Below, in pieces: positions 1 to 11,462 of a DNA stretch of 64,000 bases. A model generated the notes under the pieces. That model saw only the letters and a list, made by a program, of their open reading frames with translations. It did no database searches and was not told the origin of the DNA. Both the position numbers and the translations under genes were made by a program. The stretch is from Nemertoderma westbladi (lineage: Eukaryota > Xenacoelomorpha > Nemertodermatida > Nemertodermatidae), in assembly GCA_032718475.1 (NCBI GenBank), contig JAUCBJ010007430.1, forward strand, positions 1 to 64,000. Direction: 5' to 3'. The stretch's first letter is position 1, and every line of letters starts with the position of its first letter.

Positions 1-1640
1 AGAAAATCGTACGGCTGGAAATAGGTCGAATGGGGGGGGGGAACACCGTTTTCGCAGTAACTACGCGTCCTCTATGTAGACTGCGTCCTTTAGAGGGGCG
101 GCGAATTCACCTCACTCGACGCCGCCCTTACTGAATGTTTTTAAAAGATATTTCTTCCCACCAAGAGAATTTGAAATTTTCGAGTGACTATTTTTAAACA
201 TAAATAACTTCTGTTCTATAGGGCCGTTTAATCTGAAACTTTTTTCATTGGATAGAGGATTGATTGTAGTGTGTGAAATAGGATAAAACTTGGGAAAAGA
301 CTTATGTGCACTTAGTGCAAAATGCACTTAAATAGTGAACATTTTTTCGATATTTCAAACACTATTATTTCCAGTTCTATTCATCGTAGAATGTTATTTT
401 TTGGATTAAAATGTAGTTTTGAATGATTTCTAACTATAATCGTAACATTTGTTTAACTTGTTATGTCTATAAAGTGACTTAAAATGTCCATGAATATGGT
501 CCAAAATCGCAAATCCAGATTTATTAAATTGGATTTTTGACACTTTTAGCGACTCACACTTGATCATACACCATCGTAGATCGGTAGAGGATAAACATAA
601 GTTTGTTAAATAAGAGCCACCATTACGATCTGCTAAAGTGCATTTGTACAAATAAGTGTGCAAAAGTGCAAATTTTTTAATAAGGTCAAATTATATAGTA
701 TTGGGTTATTTTCTTTGCAGATACTTTATTTTCATATTAATATGTTGTTTGGACCTTACTGAGCGCATTAGGGGATATGCGTACAAATAACCGGCCCTTA
801 TGAGGCTTCGATTGGGTAAATTAATAAAACATAAGGTTGTATAGTATAATATTCCAAAAACCAGTGTGATATGCACTTTAAATAATAAATAGAGATCAAA
901 TAACAAATGGACCACACAATTAAAAACTCGCACAATTTTGTACTTATTATATCGCTTCAAATTAATTCAACAGTGGATATTTGGGGGAAGGGGGAAGTTA
1001 CAGTGTGCATTCGGGGGAAGTTTGGTGAACTGCATTTATGCAGTGAATCCAAACTTCCCCCTTTGATATATCATATACTTAAGACATGCTAGGGTGACGG
1101 GGAAATATTTGTTACTGTCACACTTTGCTTCCATTTATCCTATCCTTTATTATTACCCCAGTCAGATAAGAGATAATAAATCAGTAAAAACTAAACTAAA
1201 CTGTCTTTCATGCAAACAAATTTCTAACTAAAGACGGGTGAATGACCATGACCATGGAAATAATTTTAAATATAATTGTATATCAACTATTTGGGGAGGC
1301 TTCCAAGTTAAACCTGAAAACAATTATTTTGTTACATAGTAAATAACGTTGTATGTTCTTCTTCCTCTCATAATAAAATATAAATGAAATATCTCAGATC
1401 GCTATGCCCTGTAACATTTCACAACCAAAATATTTAAGTGTGAAAAGTGTAGGCCTACCACACTCCGCCCAAACAACCGCAAACGCATAGCCAACAAATT
1501 TAACAAAAGGTTACATACATGTTGGGTTCATGACGAGATGAGTGAAAATTGATCGCGTAATATAAAGTAAAAAATTCAGAGACGGGCTGGCTCTCCTCCA
1601 CTTTCTTACCCAATGGATATGTTGTTGTGATAATCTAATT
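1..1640. other. Unassigned non-coding stretch
   Basis: I see no convincing gene here; the open frames are short and have no recognisable motif. The sequence is AT-rich with a few G runs (near 33 and 983-1020) and one strong hairpin (1013-1061). The right edge is where similarity to the 3' end of element A2 fades, near 1620-1640. The expected 3' LTR of element A1 is not recognisable here, so A1 is either truncated or joined to unrelated DNA. Confidence 0.5.
1013..1061. repeat. Strong imperfect hairpin
   Basis: The outer arms GGGGGAAGTTTGG (1013-1025) and CCAAACTTCCCCC (1049-1061) are perfectly complementary over 13 bases. Inside them, ACTGCAT and ATGCAGT pair around a two-base loop. A separate G-rich run lies just upstream. 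It is not tied to any element I could define. Confidence 0.75.
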
Positions 1641-2039
1641 GGGGCGGCTTTCTCTCGGTACTATAATAGTTCTAAATATTTACAAAATATTGCATATATA
1701 TTGCATAATGAGTTTACATACAAATTAAATTTACAAAATATTATCTCTCTCACTGTTTTATGATTACTAAATACAAATTAAATTTACAAAAATACTGCTT
1801 TCTTTACTACATAATGATTACTACATACAAATTAAATTTACAAAATATTGCTTTCTAATAAAAAAACCTTGGCTAGGGCAGGTGAAAGGAGTAAGCCAAA
1901 CCCGCAGGTTTGTCTCCCCAATCACCTCCTTCGCCTCTCTCATAATATAAATTCCATTGAATACGACTATTGTGTACGAGTCCAGTCAAATGTTTACTAA
2001 ATGCTACAATATACATCAGAGCGACGATGATGTATATGT
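1641..2039 (-). other. 3' untranslated region of A1
   Basis: This aligns with A2 44301-45010. It holds repeated short AT-rich blocks of the type TTTACAAAATATT and one copy of the family A palindrome at 1897-1912. The equivalent region of element C (52430-53273) shares the same AT-rich blocks, so this 3' UTR layout is older than the split of families A and C. Confidence 0.7.
1897..1912 (-). repeat. Family A palindromic hairpin motif (3' UTR)
   Basis: Sense strand CAAACC-TGCG-GGTTTG: a 6-bp stem around a YGYG loop. The matching A2 site (44542-44557) has loop CGCG. Confidence 0.8.
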
Positions 2040-4826
2040 CTAGAGTCTGTCGCTCCGTGATATGATCGCATTATCGACTCGCTCCTGGGTTCTTCGGGCT
2101 CGCTCCCCTCTTTCGCCCCCTCCCCAGATACACCAATCTTCCTCCTGTGGACTCTGTCGACGGCGTGCGTGAGGCGTCACTTCCCGGAACTGGTCACGAT
2201 GTTCCCTGGGCCCCAACTGACTCACGGCTGGTACTCCTCCCTCGGCCTCGTCCCATTTGTCGGGTTCCCGTAATCGCCTCCCCCAACTCCCCCTTCTGCA
2301 GTTGCACGCGCGCCTTTTCGGACGCGCCCTGTGCCTTTCGCTGCAGACGTTGAGCTTCAATAATAGAATGGTAGTGGTCGTCCTTGACTTGACGCTTGTC
2401 TAGGACCCCTCCTTCTGTTACTTGCCGCGAGCTATGAGCTCCGGCGGTTGTCGCTGTGGGCGCTGCGGTTCGTTGCTTCTTTATCCGTTCGGCGGTCAAT
2501 GACCCCACTGGTACGTGAGTCAACAGGAACTCGTTGCGGTATTGTATAGTATTGTATTGTATTGTATTCTCCAGTCTCCTCGCGTGCACACCACCTTCCT
2601 TGTCTCCGAAAATAGACCTTTGGTTATATGGTCACAAATAGCAACAAAGTTCCAAGTATATTTATTGTCCATATTCAATTGTCTAAAATATTCTCGAACA
2701 ACAATTATTACTCCAGTATTCTGCGGAAGATCTTGAGCAGTTAGTATCAGCTCCTGATATTGCGGTAATGATTGCAGATACAGCTCATACGCGACGTGTG
2801 ATGGATCTACTGCCCAGAATCCATATCCTGCCTTGAACGGCAACCAACGCATTTGTGCTTGGATGTGGTAATCAGCCATACCCTCCCACTTGTCCAACAT
2901 CTCCCGGAGTAGGTTGGCGCTATGGTTTTGGAAACGCAGTTGACATTTTGCGCTACCATGTCCCTTTACCCCGCAAAATCCACATTGAGAAATGAAGATG
3001 GTGCACGTATGGAATGAGTGATCTGTCTCGTTACACCAACGGCAGACCTTATGCGCCGCCTCTACTACTGCGTCGCACGACTTTTGACTGTGCCTTGTGC
3101 TGCCACACAACTTACATCTACACCGCTTGTGGAAACCAGGCCCTCTCATATATGAGGTCTCCAATCGGCTTCGCACTCCCTTGCTTCCCAATGTCTAAAA
3201 CGAAATCATCATCTCCGGTCAGAGGTTGTCGGTCCGGAACAAAGTAAACATCCTAGCCTTTGTCCTCTATCTCCAATATTTCCTCCCGCATTCGTTTCGG
3301 ATATGTCTTCTCCACCGGGAGATCCACTCTGAACACCTCTACTAACGTATCCTGCCAACTATCTCTAATGGGTCTATCCGCCTGCAAGTGGACGGAAGTA
3401 CCAAACCCACTGGTTTGATTCCCGAACCACTTCTCCAAGGCCTCTGGTGTTGGATACTCCATCGACGGTCGGTCTCCCAAATCTCCAATGCTCTGTCGAT
3501 ATACTCCTTCGAATATCGCTAATCCTCTCCTAACCATCGATGTGTTCTCTAGCGATTGGTTGAAGAAGTGGTTAAGAAACGCTTCATCATGTCAGATTGG
3601 ATTCCCCCTTTCGAGCGAACGTATTGATCTCCTCCGAACACCAATGGATGATGCTTCAAAACTTGCGCAATGATATCCGCTAATAAACAAGTTACCGTGT
3701 TCGACTCAAGCACCAAATAATATTGCCGCGACGCACGGGGTGGTGCGCAGATGTTCCAATACACTAACGCTTGCTGCTTGAAGTGGGATTTGAACTCCGC
3801 TCCCGGTGGCGTGTTATATTCACCATACGCCTCCTCGTATTTCTTTTGCGTCTTTAACTTGAAGTCCCAATTATATAACAAATGCGCTATAAAGCCCATA
3901 CCAGTCTTGGCAGAGTTGGGATACTCTCTATAAATTCCAATATCCTGTGCCCATAGCAACAAAAGCTTGGTGTCGACAAACGGTCTCGGCAATCTGTCCT
4001 CCAAATCCGTCATGGCATTGAAGTCGCTCTCCAAATCGCTCTGGACTCCCGATCCCACCTTGACGTAATCCTGGTTGAGAATCGCCTCTCAAAATTTCAT
4101 GGGTAGCATCCTGGCGTCGATATGCTCTGCTGCATACCTCCAAAATCTGTTCCCTGGGATCCTTCCCCCGCCGATATTGCATCGTTATTATGGGCTCCAG
4201 TCTCTCTCAGTCCGCCCTCACGCGCATAAATACATGAGTCACACCATCGGCCGCGTGAATTTGAATGCACTTACTAGTTAGGCACTCTTGATCGGACCCT
4301 CCCTCGTTGTCGTAAAACATCACGTGCCAATCCTGTAGGGATTCTTCCGTCTTTCTCCACTGACGCTGGATCTCGTCAGATGGGGTCCACATGTGCTCAA
4401 TAGCCTTGTGGTCATCGTATTGGGTGTAGGAACCCTTTCTCCTCAGCCACGCCTGGTCTACCTCCTCGTCCTCTGGGAATGTAGCCATTGCGACCCATAC
4501 CTGTCCAACCAACCAAATAACTTGCTCTCCTTCCCCGGAGCTCCAATCTTGTCTAGCGTGTCGTAATCTGTTATCTGCATCGGGACGTCACGCAAGAACT
4601 TCGTGCATAAAACTTCCCGTAGGCAGTCAACGTTCCAATGATCCGATGACGTCACCATCGGCAAGAATCGAATGGCTTCTCGCGACTCCGGGTGATCTAC
4701 CAATATCGCAGGTTCATTGCCATCGGAATAATAAACCGGTCGGGGTTGAGATACAGCAAATGGTAGTTCCGCCTCCTCTCTGGCGGTAAACCCTCTCCTC
4801 GGTTGCGCTCTCATTTCCTTTTCCAT
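2040..4826 (-). pseudogene. ORF3 of A1 (third gene in the env position), broken
   Basis: This is homologous to the intact ORF3 of element C (53274-56999). The start at 4826 (MEKE) matches the probable C start. Conserved blocks in order are VDHPE, FYDNEGGS, IQIHAADG, a VDT..LLLW..REY stretch, a cluster of three CCHC-type zinc knuckles (2960-3140) and a GRGRGRSTSRE basic tail (about 2210). Relative to C it lacks about 350 residues after residue 25, and it is split by frameshifts and stops near 4500, 4190, 3540 and 3250. No signal peptide or membrane segment is seen, so it is not an envelope gene. I do not recognise its family. The missing N-terminal part is partly preserved in A2 (43147 onward). 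Confidence 0.75.
3402..3417 (-). repeat. Family A palindromic hairpin motif (inside ORF3)
   Basis: Sense strand CAAACC-AGTG-GGTTTG. It is read here in the frame Q-T-S-G-F, whereas the linker site at 8794 is read K-P-V-G-L, so the peptide is not what is conserved. The loop departs from YGYG at its first base. Confidence 0.75.
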
Positions 4827-5025
4827 TATGCCGCGTATATATACATATCCAATTGGTCCGTTACGTAACTAATTACACTGTGGGTAAATCAGTTAGATGA
4901 TGCCGAAGGACAGACTTCCCGAACCCCCCAGCCGCCTTCCAGCAGTTCAGGTTCGGCTCTCTAGATCCCGTCTCATTCCTAACTATCTTCTAACCTATTC
5001 CCATGCATAGCGCAAAAACTTCGGA

Positions 5026-5066
5026 GATAAACTGGCCGTGACCGACTCACTTTTTGATGCCCAAGC
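5026..5066 (-). promoter_or_regulatory. Conserved hairpin block upstream of ORF3 (A1)
   Basis: Sense strand: GGGCATCAAAAAGTGAGT, then a GTGA/TCAC stem, then GGCCAGTTTA. The same block lies at A2 42951-42990 and, diverged but recognisable, in C at 57203-57250. Its role is unknown. Start-site control, splicing or RNA structure are possibilities. Confidence 0.6.
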
Positions 5067-5133
5067 TACTCCCCAATACTTGTAATAGACTACAGTAGTT
5101 AGAAAGGACAATAGTTATGGTGCTCGACTATAC

Positions 5134-5149
5134 CAAACCCACAGGTTTG
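5134..5149 (-). repeat. Family A palindromic hairpin motif (integrase-ORF3 gap)
   Basis: Sense strand CAAACC-TGTG-GGTTTG. The stem extends outward to about 9 pairs with one G-U pair. The A2 counterpart (42866-42881) has loop CGTG. Confidence 0.8.
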
Positions 5150-5523
5150 ATAATCGAACACCTCACTCCACTGCAAACTACTGAGTGGGGTCTGTGTATG
5201 CCTCTGGTGCTACTAACCTTTAGCACCTCGGTTGTTGTACTGTTGGCACCAATCTGTGGAGGTTACTGAACTCAATTTACACTCCTACATAATATAGCCG
5301 TCACCATGGTTTCTAAATGCTATTTTCCAGGCTTCACGACTTTTCAAATTACTGTATATCTATAGATGGATTCTAGAACGCGTCTATACACAGCATTTGG
5401 AATTGTCTTGGGTTCACTTCTAATTTTTAAAAAATTTTTAATTTTCCAAACATTTTTGAAAATAAATTTTGTTTTTGATACCCACCAGACAAATTCTCAA
5501 CGCAAATCACCACAAACCCGCTC

Positions 5524-7111
5524 CTATGCATTTCCCAGTATTTGCATACGAGGAATGCATACGAAGTGAGTTTGCGTTCCAACACTGATTTTGTTTTGAG
5601 GCAGGAGACAAATTATAGTCTCCTTCTCGATGTGTGTCTCCTCTAATAACACGATATCTTGGACCGGTCTGTCCAAGGTGTATAAACCATTAGTTTTACA
5701 CTTCTTTGGGTTCGGACACTTGCACCTTATTTTCACAGTGACAGTGCGCACTATATTTTGCGCGTCTGGGTGCATGTGCAAGATGACTCTGGTCTCCCAA
5801 TATTTTCTCTTGACAACTGGTTCGGTTATTAATACGTAGTCTCCTCTTTGGAGGCTCCGAACTGTTTTGTACCACTTAGATCTGGTGGATATTGTGGGAA
5901 GATAATATTCCCGCCAATATTCCCAGAATGTGTACGCCACGAATTGAGTTATTTTCCAGCTCTTTTGACTATATAGGTCGGCACCAATGGGTTCTGATGC
6001 CGGCACAAGAAACGCTGGACTCTGCATTAGCAAATGATTTGGCGTTAATGCAACACCGTCTGGCAACATAGCTATCGGCCTCGAGTTCAATGTATGCTCG
6101 ATTTCGATGAAAGCTGTTACCAGCTCGTCGTCTGTAAGTTGTTTGTTTACAGGCAATATTTTAGCAATGGCTTGTTTTATGGAGCGAACCAAACGCTCCC
6201 AACTTCCTCCTCTCCAGGGACTTTCTGGAGTGTTAAACTTCCACTCCACTCTTTGCGGCAAAAGTGCTGCAGAGATTTCTTTATTCTGTGCCGCCCTATG
6301 AGTAGCCTTAACTCGCTATTCCCTCCAACAAAGTTTGTACCGGTACCCTTGTCGGAGTAGAATGCCTTTACTAGTCCTCTCCTGGCCATAAATCTCTTTA
6401 AGGCCAGGAGCAGAGATTTGGTCGACATGTCTGCCACACGCTCTATGTGAATGGCTCTACTGGCCATACATATCAGCAGCAGGCCCCATTGTTTGTGGGT
6501 CAGCCGTCCACTCTTTGCCTCAATCAGACCAAAGCAGTCCACCCCTGTATTTGTTAAGGGTGGGTCATATGCCTGCACTCTCGCTTCCGGGAGTTCAGCG
6601 ATCTCCTGTTCCAATACTCTGGCGTTCACCCTCTTGCAAACCAGACAGGCATCGTACATTGTACCTACTGCCCTGCTTGGCTGCAATAGAATGAATCGCT
6701 GTCTCGCTGCCGACAAACAGTGTAACTTTCCCGCGTGATGCAACATCTTATGTATATCCCATAGAATCGCTCTTTGCAATTCTATTGGGTGACTAGGGAT
6801 TATCACTGGGAACCTAAACTGTGAGTTTATGTCGACAGTCTGGATTCTCGATCTATGACAAATTAAACCCTTATGGATTAATGGACTCCATTTTCTAAGG
6901 GGTTTATAGAGAACTGGTCATTGAGCCGATAATAGATAGAATTCTTTAGGGAAGGCACACATTTGATAATGCTTCAAATGCTTTAACTCCGCTTGATCAA
7001 TCTCATCCTCTGTCAGAGGTTGTTTCAATTTCTGAATTCGCTCACTATTAGTGCTCATTTGTACTCCTAAATGTTCCGAACGTTTTAAACAAAGGTACGA
7101 AACGTATCGGC
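5524..7111 (-). pseudogene. Integrase domain of A1 pol
   Basis: This is a retroelement integrase, which inserts the cDNA into the chromosome. The H2C2 zinc site is visible (HKMLHHAGKLHC...CLVCKR, about 6640-6760). The three catalytic acidic residues sit in GVDCFG, FYSDKG and GGSWERL. A BEL/Pao C-terminal tail follows (YLPTISTRSKWY...VLLEE), with an extra Cys-rich stretch, KIRCKCPNPKKCK, not found in C. There is a frameshift near 6250 between the second Asp and the Glu, and an insertion in SDKGTGTNFVGG where SDQGTNFVG is usual, so the copy is dead. Its upstream part is cut off from RNase H by the piggyBac-like insertion. The C homologue (57662-59323) is open throughout. Confidence 0.85.
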
Positions 7112-7115
7112 TTAA

Positions 7116-8669
7116 CCCTATTAAACCCGGGGGGGGGTCAATATGACCCCCCCCGTGGTTTTTTTACTATAATTCTGAAACAAACGCAGTTGGGAATCTG
7201 AAATTTTATGACTTTTCCTAAAACATCTATTGTCTTCCTAGTAGTGAAAACCGTTTTCAAAAATATTGGGTACTTTTCGAGTTATAGCACCATTTTTTAA
7301 TCCTACTTTTGGCACTTTTTTTGAGACGTTTTTTGAAAATTACATTTCATTAAATATGAATTGTAACATCTCTAATTTTGATTTACACCGGTTTTTTGGT
7401 GTTAGAAATTTGATGGAATTCATATAAATTGATTTAGAAATTTCAAACTTGTTTTTTTCGGTGGGTGCCAAATTTTGGTGCCAGCACCAAATTTTGAATT
7501 ATGTCAATTTTGTAAATTGATTGTTTGAAACTTGTTTTTTACGCAATTGGGTTTTTTTGGGGTTCTGGATTCGATGAAATATATACGAGTTGCACCAAGC
7601 GTATCAAACTTGTATTTTTCGGTGTTGTGTGTAAATTTTGGTGCTAGCACGAAATTTTGAAAATTCATTCGATAGATAAAATTGCTTGTGACAATTTATT
7701 TCTTGCATTTTAGAGGTTTATGGCTGTTCTGAATTCAATGGAATGTATAATTATCGAACTAGACATCTCAAACTTGTATTTTTCAGATGTGGGTGCAAAA
7801 TGTGGTGCTAGCACCAAATTTTGAAAACCATCAAATATATCAATTGATTGTGTCACCTTGTTTCTTGCGTTATACGGGTTTGTGATGGTTCTGAATTCAA
7901 TGGAATCAGTAAAAATTTCATAAGAGTTCTCAAACTGGTATTTTTCGCCAGTGGGTGAAAATTGTTGAGCCAGCACCAAATTTTGGAAAATATGCAAATT
8001 TATCAGTAGATAGTATCACCTTGTTTCTTGCGTTATACGGGTTTATGAGGGTCCTGAATCCGATGGAATCCATAAAAACAGCACTGGACATCGCAAACTT
8101 GTACTTTTTGGTGATGGGTACGAAATTTGGTGCTAGCACCAAAATTTGCCAAATTACGCCGAAAAATACAAGTATCAATGATCTGGCATATTAGAAATGT
8201 ATTCCATTAGAATCAGCGCCCTCGAAAACCTGAAAATGTGAATTTATAGCATCGTATAAGTGAATTAAAAATTTTGTGTTCTACCTGAAAAGTGCTGGTT
8301 ACTTGTTTTTTTCATTTTTTTCCTACGCAGAGAGGACTAAACGGCCATTTATAGTAATCATATCATTTTTAAATATTTTCCAATGTATTTTGCACCCCAG
8401 AAAACCTGTATTGAAAAATAATTAGCCGAAAATGTAACTTTCAAATTTTGTGAAAATTGTGCACTACTTGTAATTTTGGTGCTGCAATATAACCACCCCA
8501 GTACATTTTTTCGAAAATTTTTTTTTTCGATCGGATCCAGACAAGTGATACCTACGTACAAACAAAAAATCAGGCGTTTTCGTAAATATTTGTAGATTTT
8601 AGAGGGGGGGGGTCAATATGACCCCCTCCCGGTATTTGTACAGCATTTTATAGCCCGGTACTAATAGGG
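7116..8669. mobile_element. Non-autonomous piggyBac-like element
   Basis: The insertion is flanked by TTAA on both sides (7112-7115 and 8670-8673), the known piggyBac target duplication. The ends are inverted repeats that begin CCCTATTA, then CCGGG. Near each end is a GGGTCAATATGACCC-type subterminal palindrome set in G and C runs. No transposase gene is present. The interior carries about five copies of a roughly 163-bp repeat, each containing a TTTGGTGCTAGCACCAAA-type palindrome. It split the pol gene of A1 between RNase H and integrase. The class is inferred from TTAA and the end sequence; Kolobok elements also use TTAA. Confidence 0.75.
7473..8147. repeat. About 163-bp tandem repeat with an internal palindrome
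   Basis: Five diverged units are centred on 18-bp palindromes near 7473-7495, 7635-7657, 7801-7822, 7961-7985 and 8123-8147. The phrase CACCTTGTTTCTTGCG recurs 163 bp apart (7854 and 8017). The copy at 8127-8144 is a perfect palindrome. Confidence 0.75.
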
Positions 8670-8793
8670 TTAACAACGCAGTTCTTTTACAAATTGTCAG
8701 CCAAGAGGCGGACGAATTTAGTAATTTGTCATAAATACTACATGGCTCTAATGCCAGCGACGGTTGCCCGCTAGCTAAGGGAAGTTTCGAATC

Positions 8794-8809
8794 CAAACCC
8801 ACAGGTTTG
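8794..8809 (-). repeat. Family A palindromic hairpin motif (RNase H-integrase linker)
   Basis: Sense strand CCAAACC-TGTG-GGTTTGG, with a 7-8 bp stem. It is coding here, in frame K-P-V-G-L. Confidence 0.8.
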
Positions 8810-8955
8810 GAAACCAAAGGCTCCATCTTGTCGGTCATTTTCTGTTCATCACTTACCAAATGTGACCCTTGTGTAGTCTGTAAGGGTGGTTTTATGTCAT
8901 AACTTACCCTTCCGGACCTAGTAGTCACATACGTCTCTTGGTCTGACAGTTCTCC

Positions 8956-9077
8956 GGGCCGCTCCAATGACTCTTCAGGCCGCTCCAATGACTCTTCAGG
9001 CCGCTCCAATGACTCTTCAGGCCGCTCCAATGACTCTTCAGGCCGCTCCAATAACTCTTCAGGCCGCTCCAATGACT
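8956..9077 (-). repeat. 21-bp coding tandem repeat
   Basis: About six nearly perfect copies of CTCCAATGACTCTTCAGGCCG (plus strand) keep the reading frame and encode a seven-residue SLERPEE unit in the pol linker. Confidence 0.9.
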
Positions 9078-9111
9078 TGAGTTTGGCTTTCGACTTAGAC
9101 TTGGAGACTTT

Positions 9112-10932
9112 CTACACTTTAACTTCTGCATCCTCTGGCATCGGATTGGTCACTATCTTCAGTCGCTCTGGCCAATGTTCCTGTGTCCTCGTTAGAAAAT
9201 CAGGTCCATGCAACCAAAACTCCTGGGACTCCTCCTGACAGAATTCCGCCGGCATAGCACCTCTTGAAGTTATGTCGGCCGGGTTCAACACTCCCGGACA
9301 ATGTCTCCATTGTTCATTCGTCGAGAAGTCGACGATCTGAGCGCATCTGTTGGCCACAAATGTCTTTAGTGCAATATTGTCAGCTGCAATATACACTAAC
9401 ACTAAGGATGTGTCCGTCCAATAGAATAAGGTCAATGTCGTGTCTAACTCCTCTATTATCTGCTTACTTACCTCGACTGAGACTACTGCCGCCTGCAATT
9501 CTGCATGAGGGACAGTCATGTGTTTGATCGGCATTGTCTTTAATCTAGAAGTCACAAAGGCCGTATCAAACTTGTCCTGACTTACCGCTCGGCGAAGGTA
9601 GGCTACCATACCAAAGCCGGTGTCACTTGCATCACTAAATAAGTGCAGTTCTAAATCAGTTGGAAATACCAGCTGATTTGGAAAGTAGGAGCGGGGTACA
9701 TCTATATTTTTCAATAGATGTAACTCGGCTTCCCACTCTCTCCACTGCTTTGCATGTATAGGGGATATTGGCTTGTCCCACTCTAGGTCGGACAACCAAA
9801 TTTTCCTCATACATACTCGTGCCTGTAATATTACCGGGCTGATAAAGTTAATCGGGTCAAATAGTCTACTCATCGTCGATAAGCAGATTCTCTTAGTCAA
9901 AACTTGGTCTGGTCTACTGGGCTCAAACCTGACTCTCACCTGAAACTTATCTGTGTTCGGATTCCAAGCGAGTCCCAGTACTCGCGCCATGGGGATGGGT
10001 TCTACACCCAGTTCAATGTCTCCGCTCCCGCGATCTTTCACCGGGAACGACTCTAATAGGGCCTCTGAGTTGGTAGTGAACTTGGTCAAAGGAAACCCCC
10101 ATGTAGCCAAGCACTCCTGTAGGCCGTGAGCCACTTCTATGGCTTGTTCTGCTGTGTCCTTGGACACCAATCCATCGTCCATATAGTTTCTCAGGATGGA
10201 CTCAATAATGTCTACTGGATACTTACCAATCTGGGCCATTGCCGTTTTCTTTAGAACAAACAGCGTGCCGCCGGGACTATCGCGGGCACCGAATATCCTG
10301 ACATACATCTGATATGTAACCACTGGGCCGGATAGGTCTTCATTCTCGTACCAGAGAAATCGGAGAATATCCTGGTCCACCTTGCAGGCTCTTACCTGGT
10401 GAAACATCGCCTCGATGTCCCAAGTAAAAGCTAATCGCCGCTGTCTAAAGCATATCCCTATTAGTATCCCTATTAAGTAATTATTTAAGTTGGGACCATC
10501 CATCAACTCTGAGTTCAGGGACATACCTCTATAGACTGCTGCGCAGTCATTGACTACTCGGACCTTGTCTGGTTTGTCAGGGTGAGTCACATAATGGTGT
10601 GGGAGGTAATAAGTCTGCTCCGTCACTAAGTTGGGATCCTCTACCTTTCCAGCAAATCCCTTGGCGAAATAGTTGTTTATCTGGGCGCAATACTTCTCCC
10701 TAACGTCTGGATTCTTTAACAACCGAGCCCTTACTCAGTTCAATCTTTTCAGAGCTAAGTTGTAGTTGTTCTCCAACTTAGGAGGTTGTCGACGCCACAA
10801 CATTCCAACTTCAAAATGTCCTGTCGGTAGCAGACGTATGGTATCTTCCATCATCTCTAGCGACCGTTTCTCATCAGTGGACATGGTTAGGTCATATCCA
10901 CTGGGTTCCATTGCGTCCCTATCCAGCCATTC
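9112..10932 (-). pseudogene. Reverse transcriptase and RNase H of A1 pol
   Basis: RT copies element RNA into DNA and RNase H removes the RNA strand. The motifs in order are the DQTYYLPHHYV...VRVVNDCAA entry region, the first catalytic Asp in FTWDIEAMFHQV, the active site YMDDGLVS, and the RNase H residues in LFSDASDTGFG, AELQAA and YWTDTSLVL. WRHCPGVLNPADITSRG follows. The active-site block reads RNYMDD where A2 has RNFYMDD, a one-codon loss. A stop at the upstream edge (near 10735) and the LINE at 10933 detach it from gag-protease. 360 bp that A2 has between protease and RT (40910-41269) are missing at the LINE junction. Confidence 0.9.
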
Positions 10933-11370
10933 TTGATTTGCACAGGCGTATCTGAAGGTAACTTTGCCGGGAAAACAAACGACGAAGATAAATGTGAAGA
11001 AATTTTTAAGAAGATCGGTGTTAATGTGTCTACCGAGGGCTTCTCTGTAAAACGTTTAGGGGCTAACCCCCCAGCCGATACCAACCGTTCCTGCCCACTT
11101 TTAATTACACTTAATATTTCTGCACCAGCACGCTGTGTCTTCCTTACTTCCGCTAAGAATCTTAAACAATCCGACGAACCATTCAACAAGATATACCTAA
11201 AGCCAGACACCCATCCCAGCATATATCGAGAGCTGGGTCGCCTCCAAAGAGTAGAGAGAGACGAGAAGGCCAAAGCAGAAAATGTTGGCGCTAACATAGT
11301 CTTTGACCAGAAGTCCCGCACCGTATCTCGGAACGGTACCGTTATAGACAAGTTCAACCCACTTTTTTAG
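10933..11370 (+). pseudogene. LINE ORF1 fragment
   Basis: About 145 codons resemble the C-terminal half of a LINE ORF1 RNA-binding protein: a block like PLLITLNISAPARCVFLTSA, then KIYLKPD..PSIYRELGRLQ, then a Lys/Glu-rich helix. Such proteins coat the element RNA and help target-primed reverse transcription. The N-terminal part is missing because the insertion boundary cuts it. The apparent start lies at the junction and is not the natural one. A short gap with stops separates it from the endonuclease frame. Confidence 0.6.
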
Positions 11371-11462
11371 GTCGCCACAGGATCCCCATTAGTCCGATAA
11401 AACTTCTATCATGGATCTGCGGCGGTTTAGCCGATAAATACTTACTCAAAAACGTTAATAAC

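Larger units (their letters stand above)
4827..5523 (-). other. Integrase-to-ORF3 intergenic region of A1
   Basis: This is non-coding and nearly identical to A2 42641-43146. It holds a hairpin block conserved with family C (5026-5066), a family A palindrome (5134-5149), and a stretch at 5234-5264 complementary to the leader next to the splice-donor-like site. No open frame longer than 70 codons is credible here. Confidence 0.65.
8674..9111 (-). pseudogene. RNase H-integrase linker of A1 pol
   Basis: This low-complexity linker of pol contains a 21-bp tandem repeat (8956-9077, about six units) encoding SLERPEE, and one family A palindrome (8794-8809). Element C has a different repetitive linker at the same place (59640-59760), so this segment seems free to vary in sequence. 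A2 has lost it by deletion. Confidence 0.7.

Noticed and set aside
112-960. Short minus-strand open frames near the left edge
   Set aside because: Each is under 90 codons, AT-rich, and lacks any recognisable motif or neighbouring element structure.
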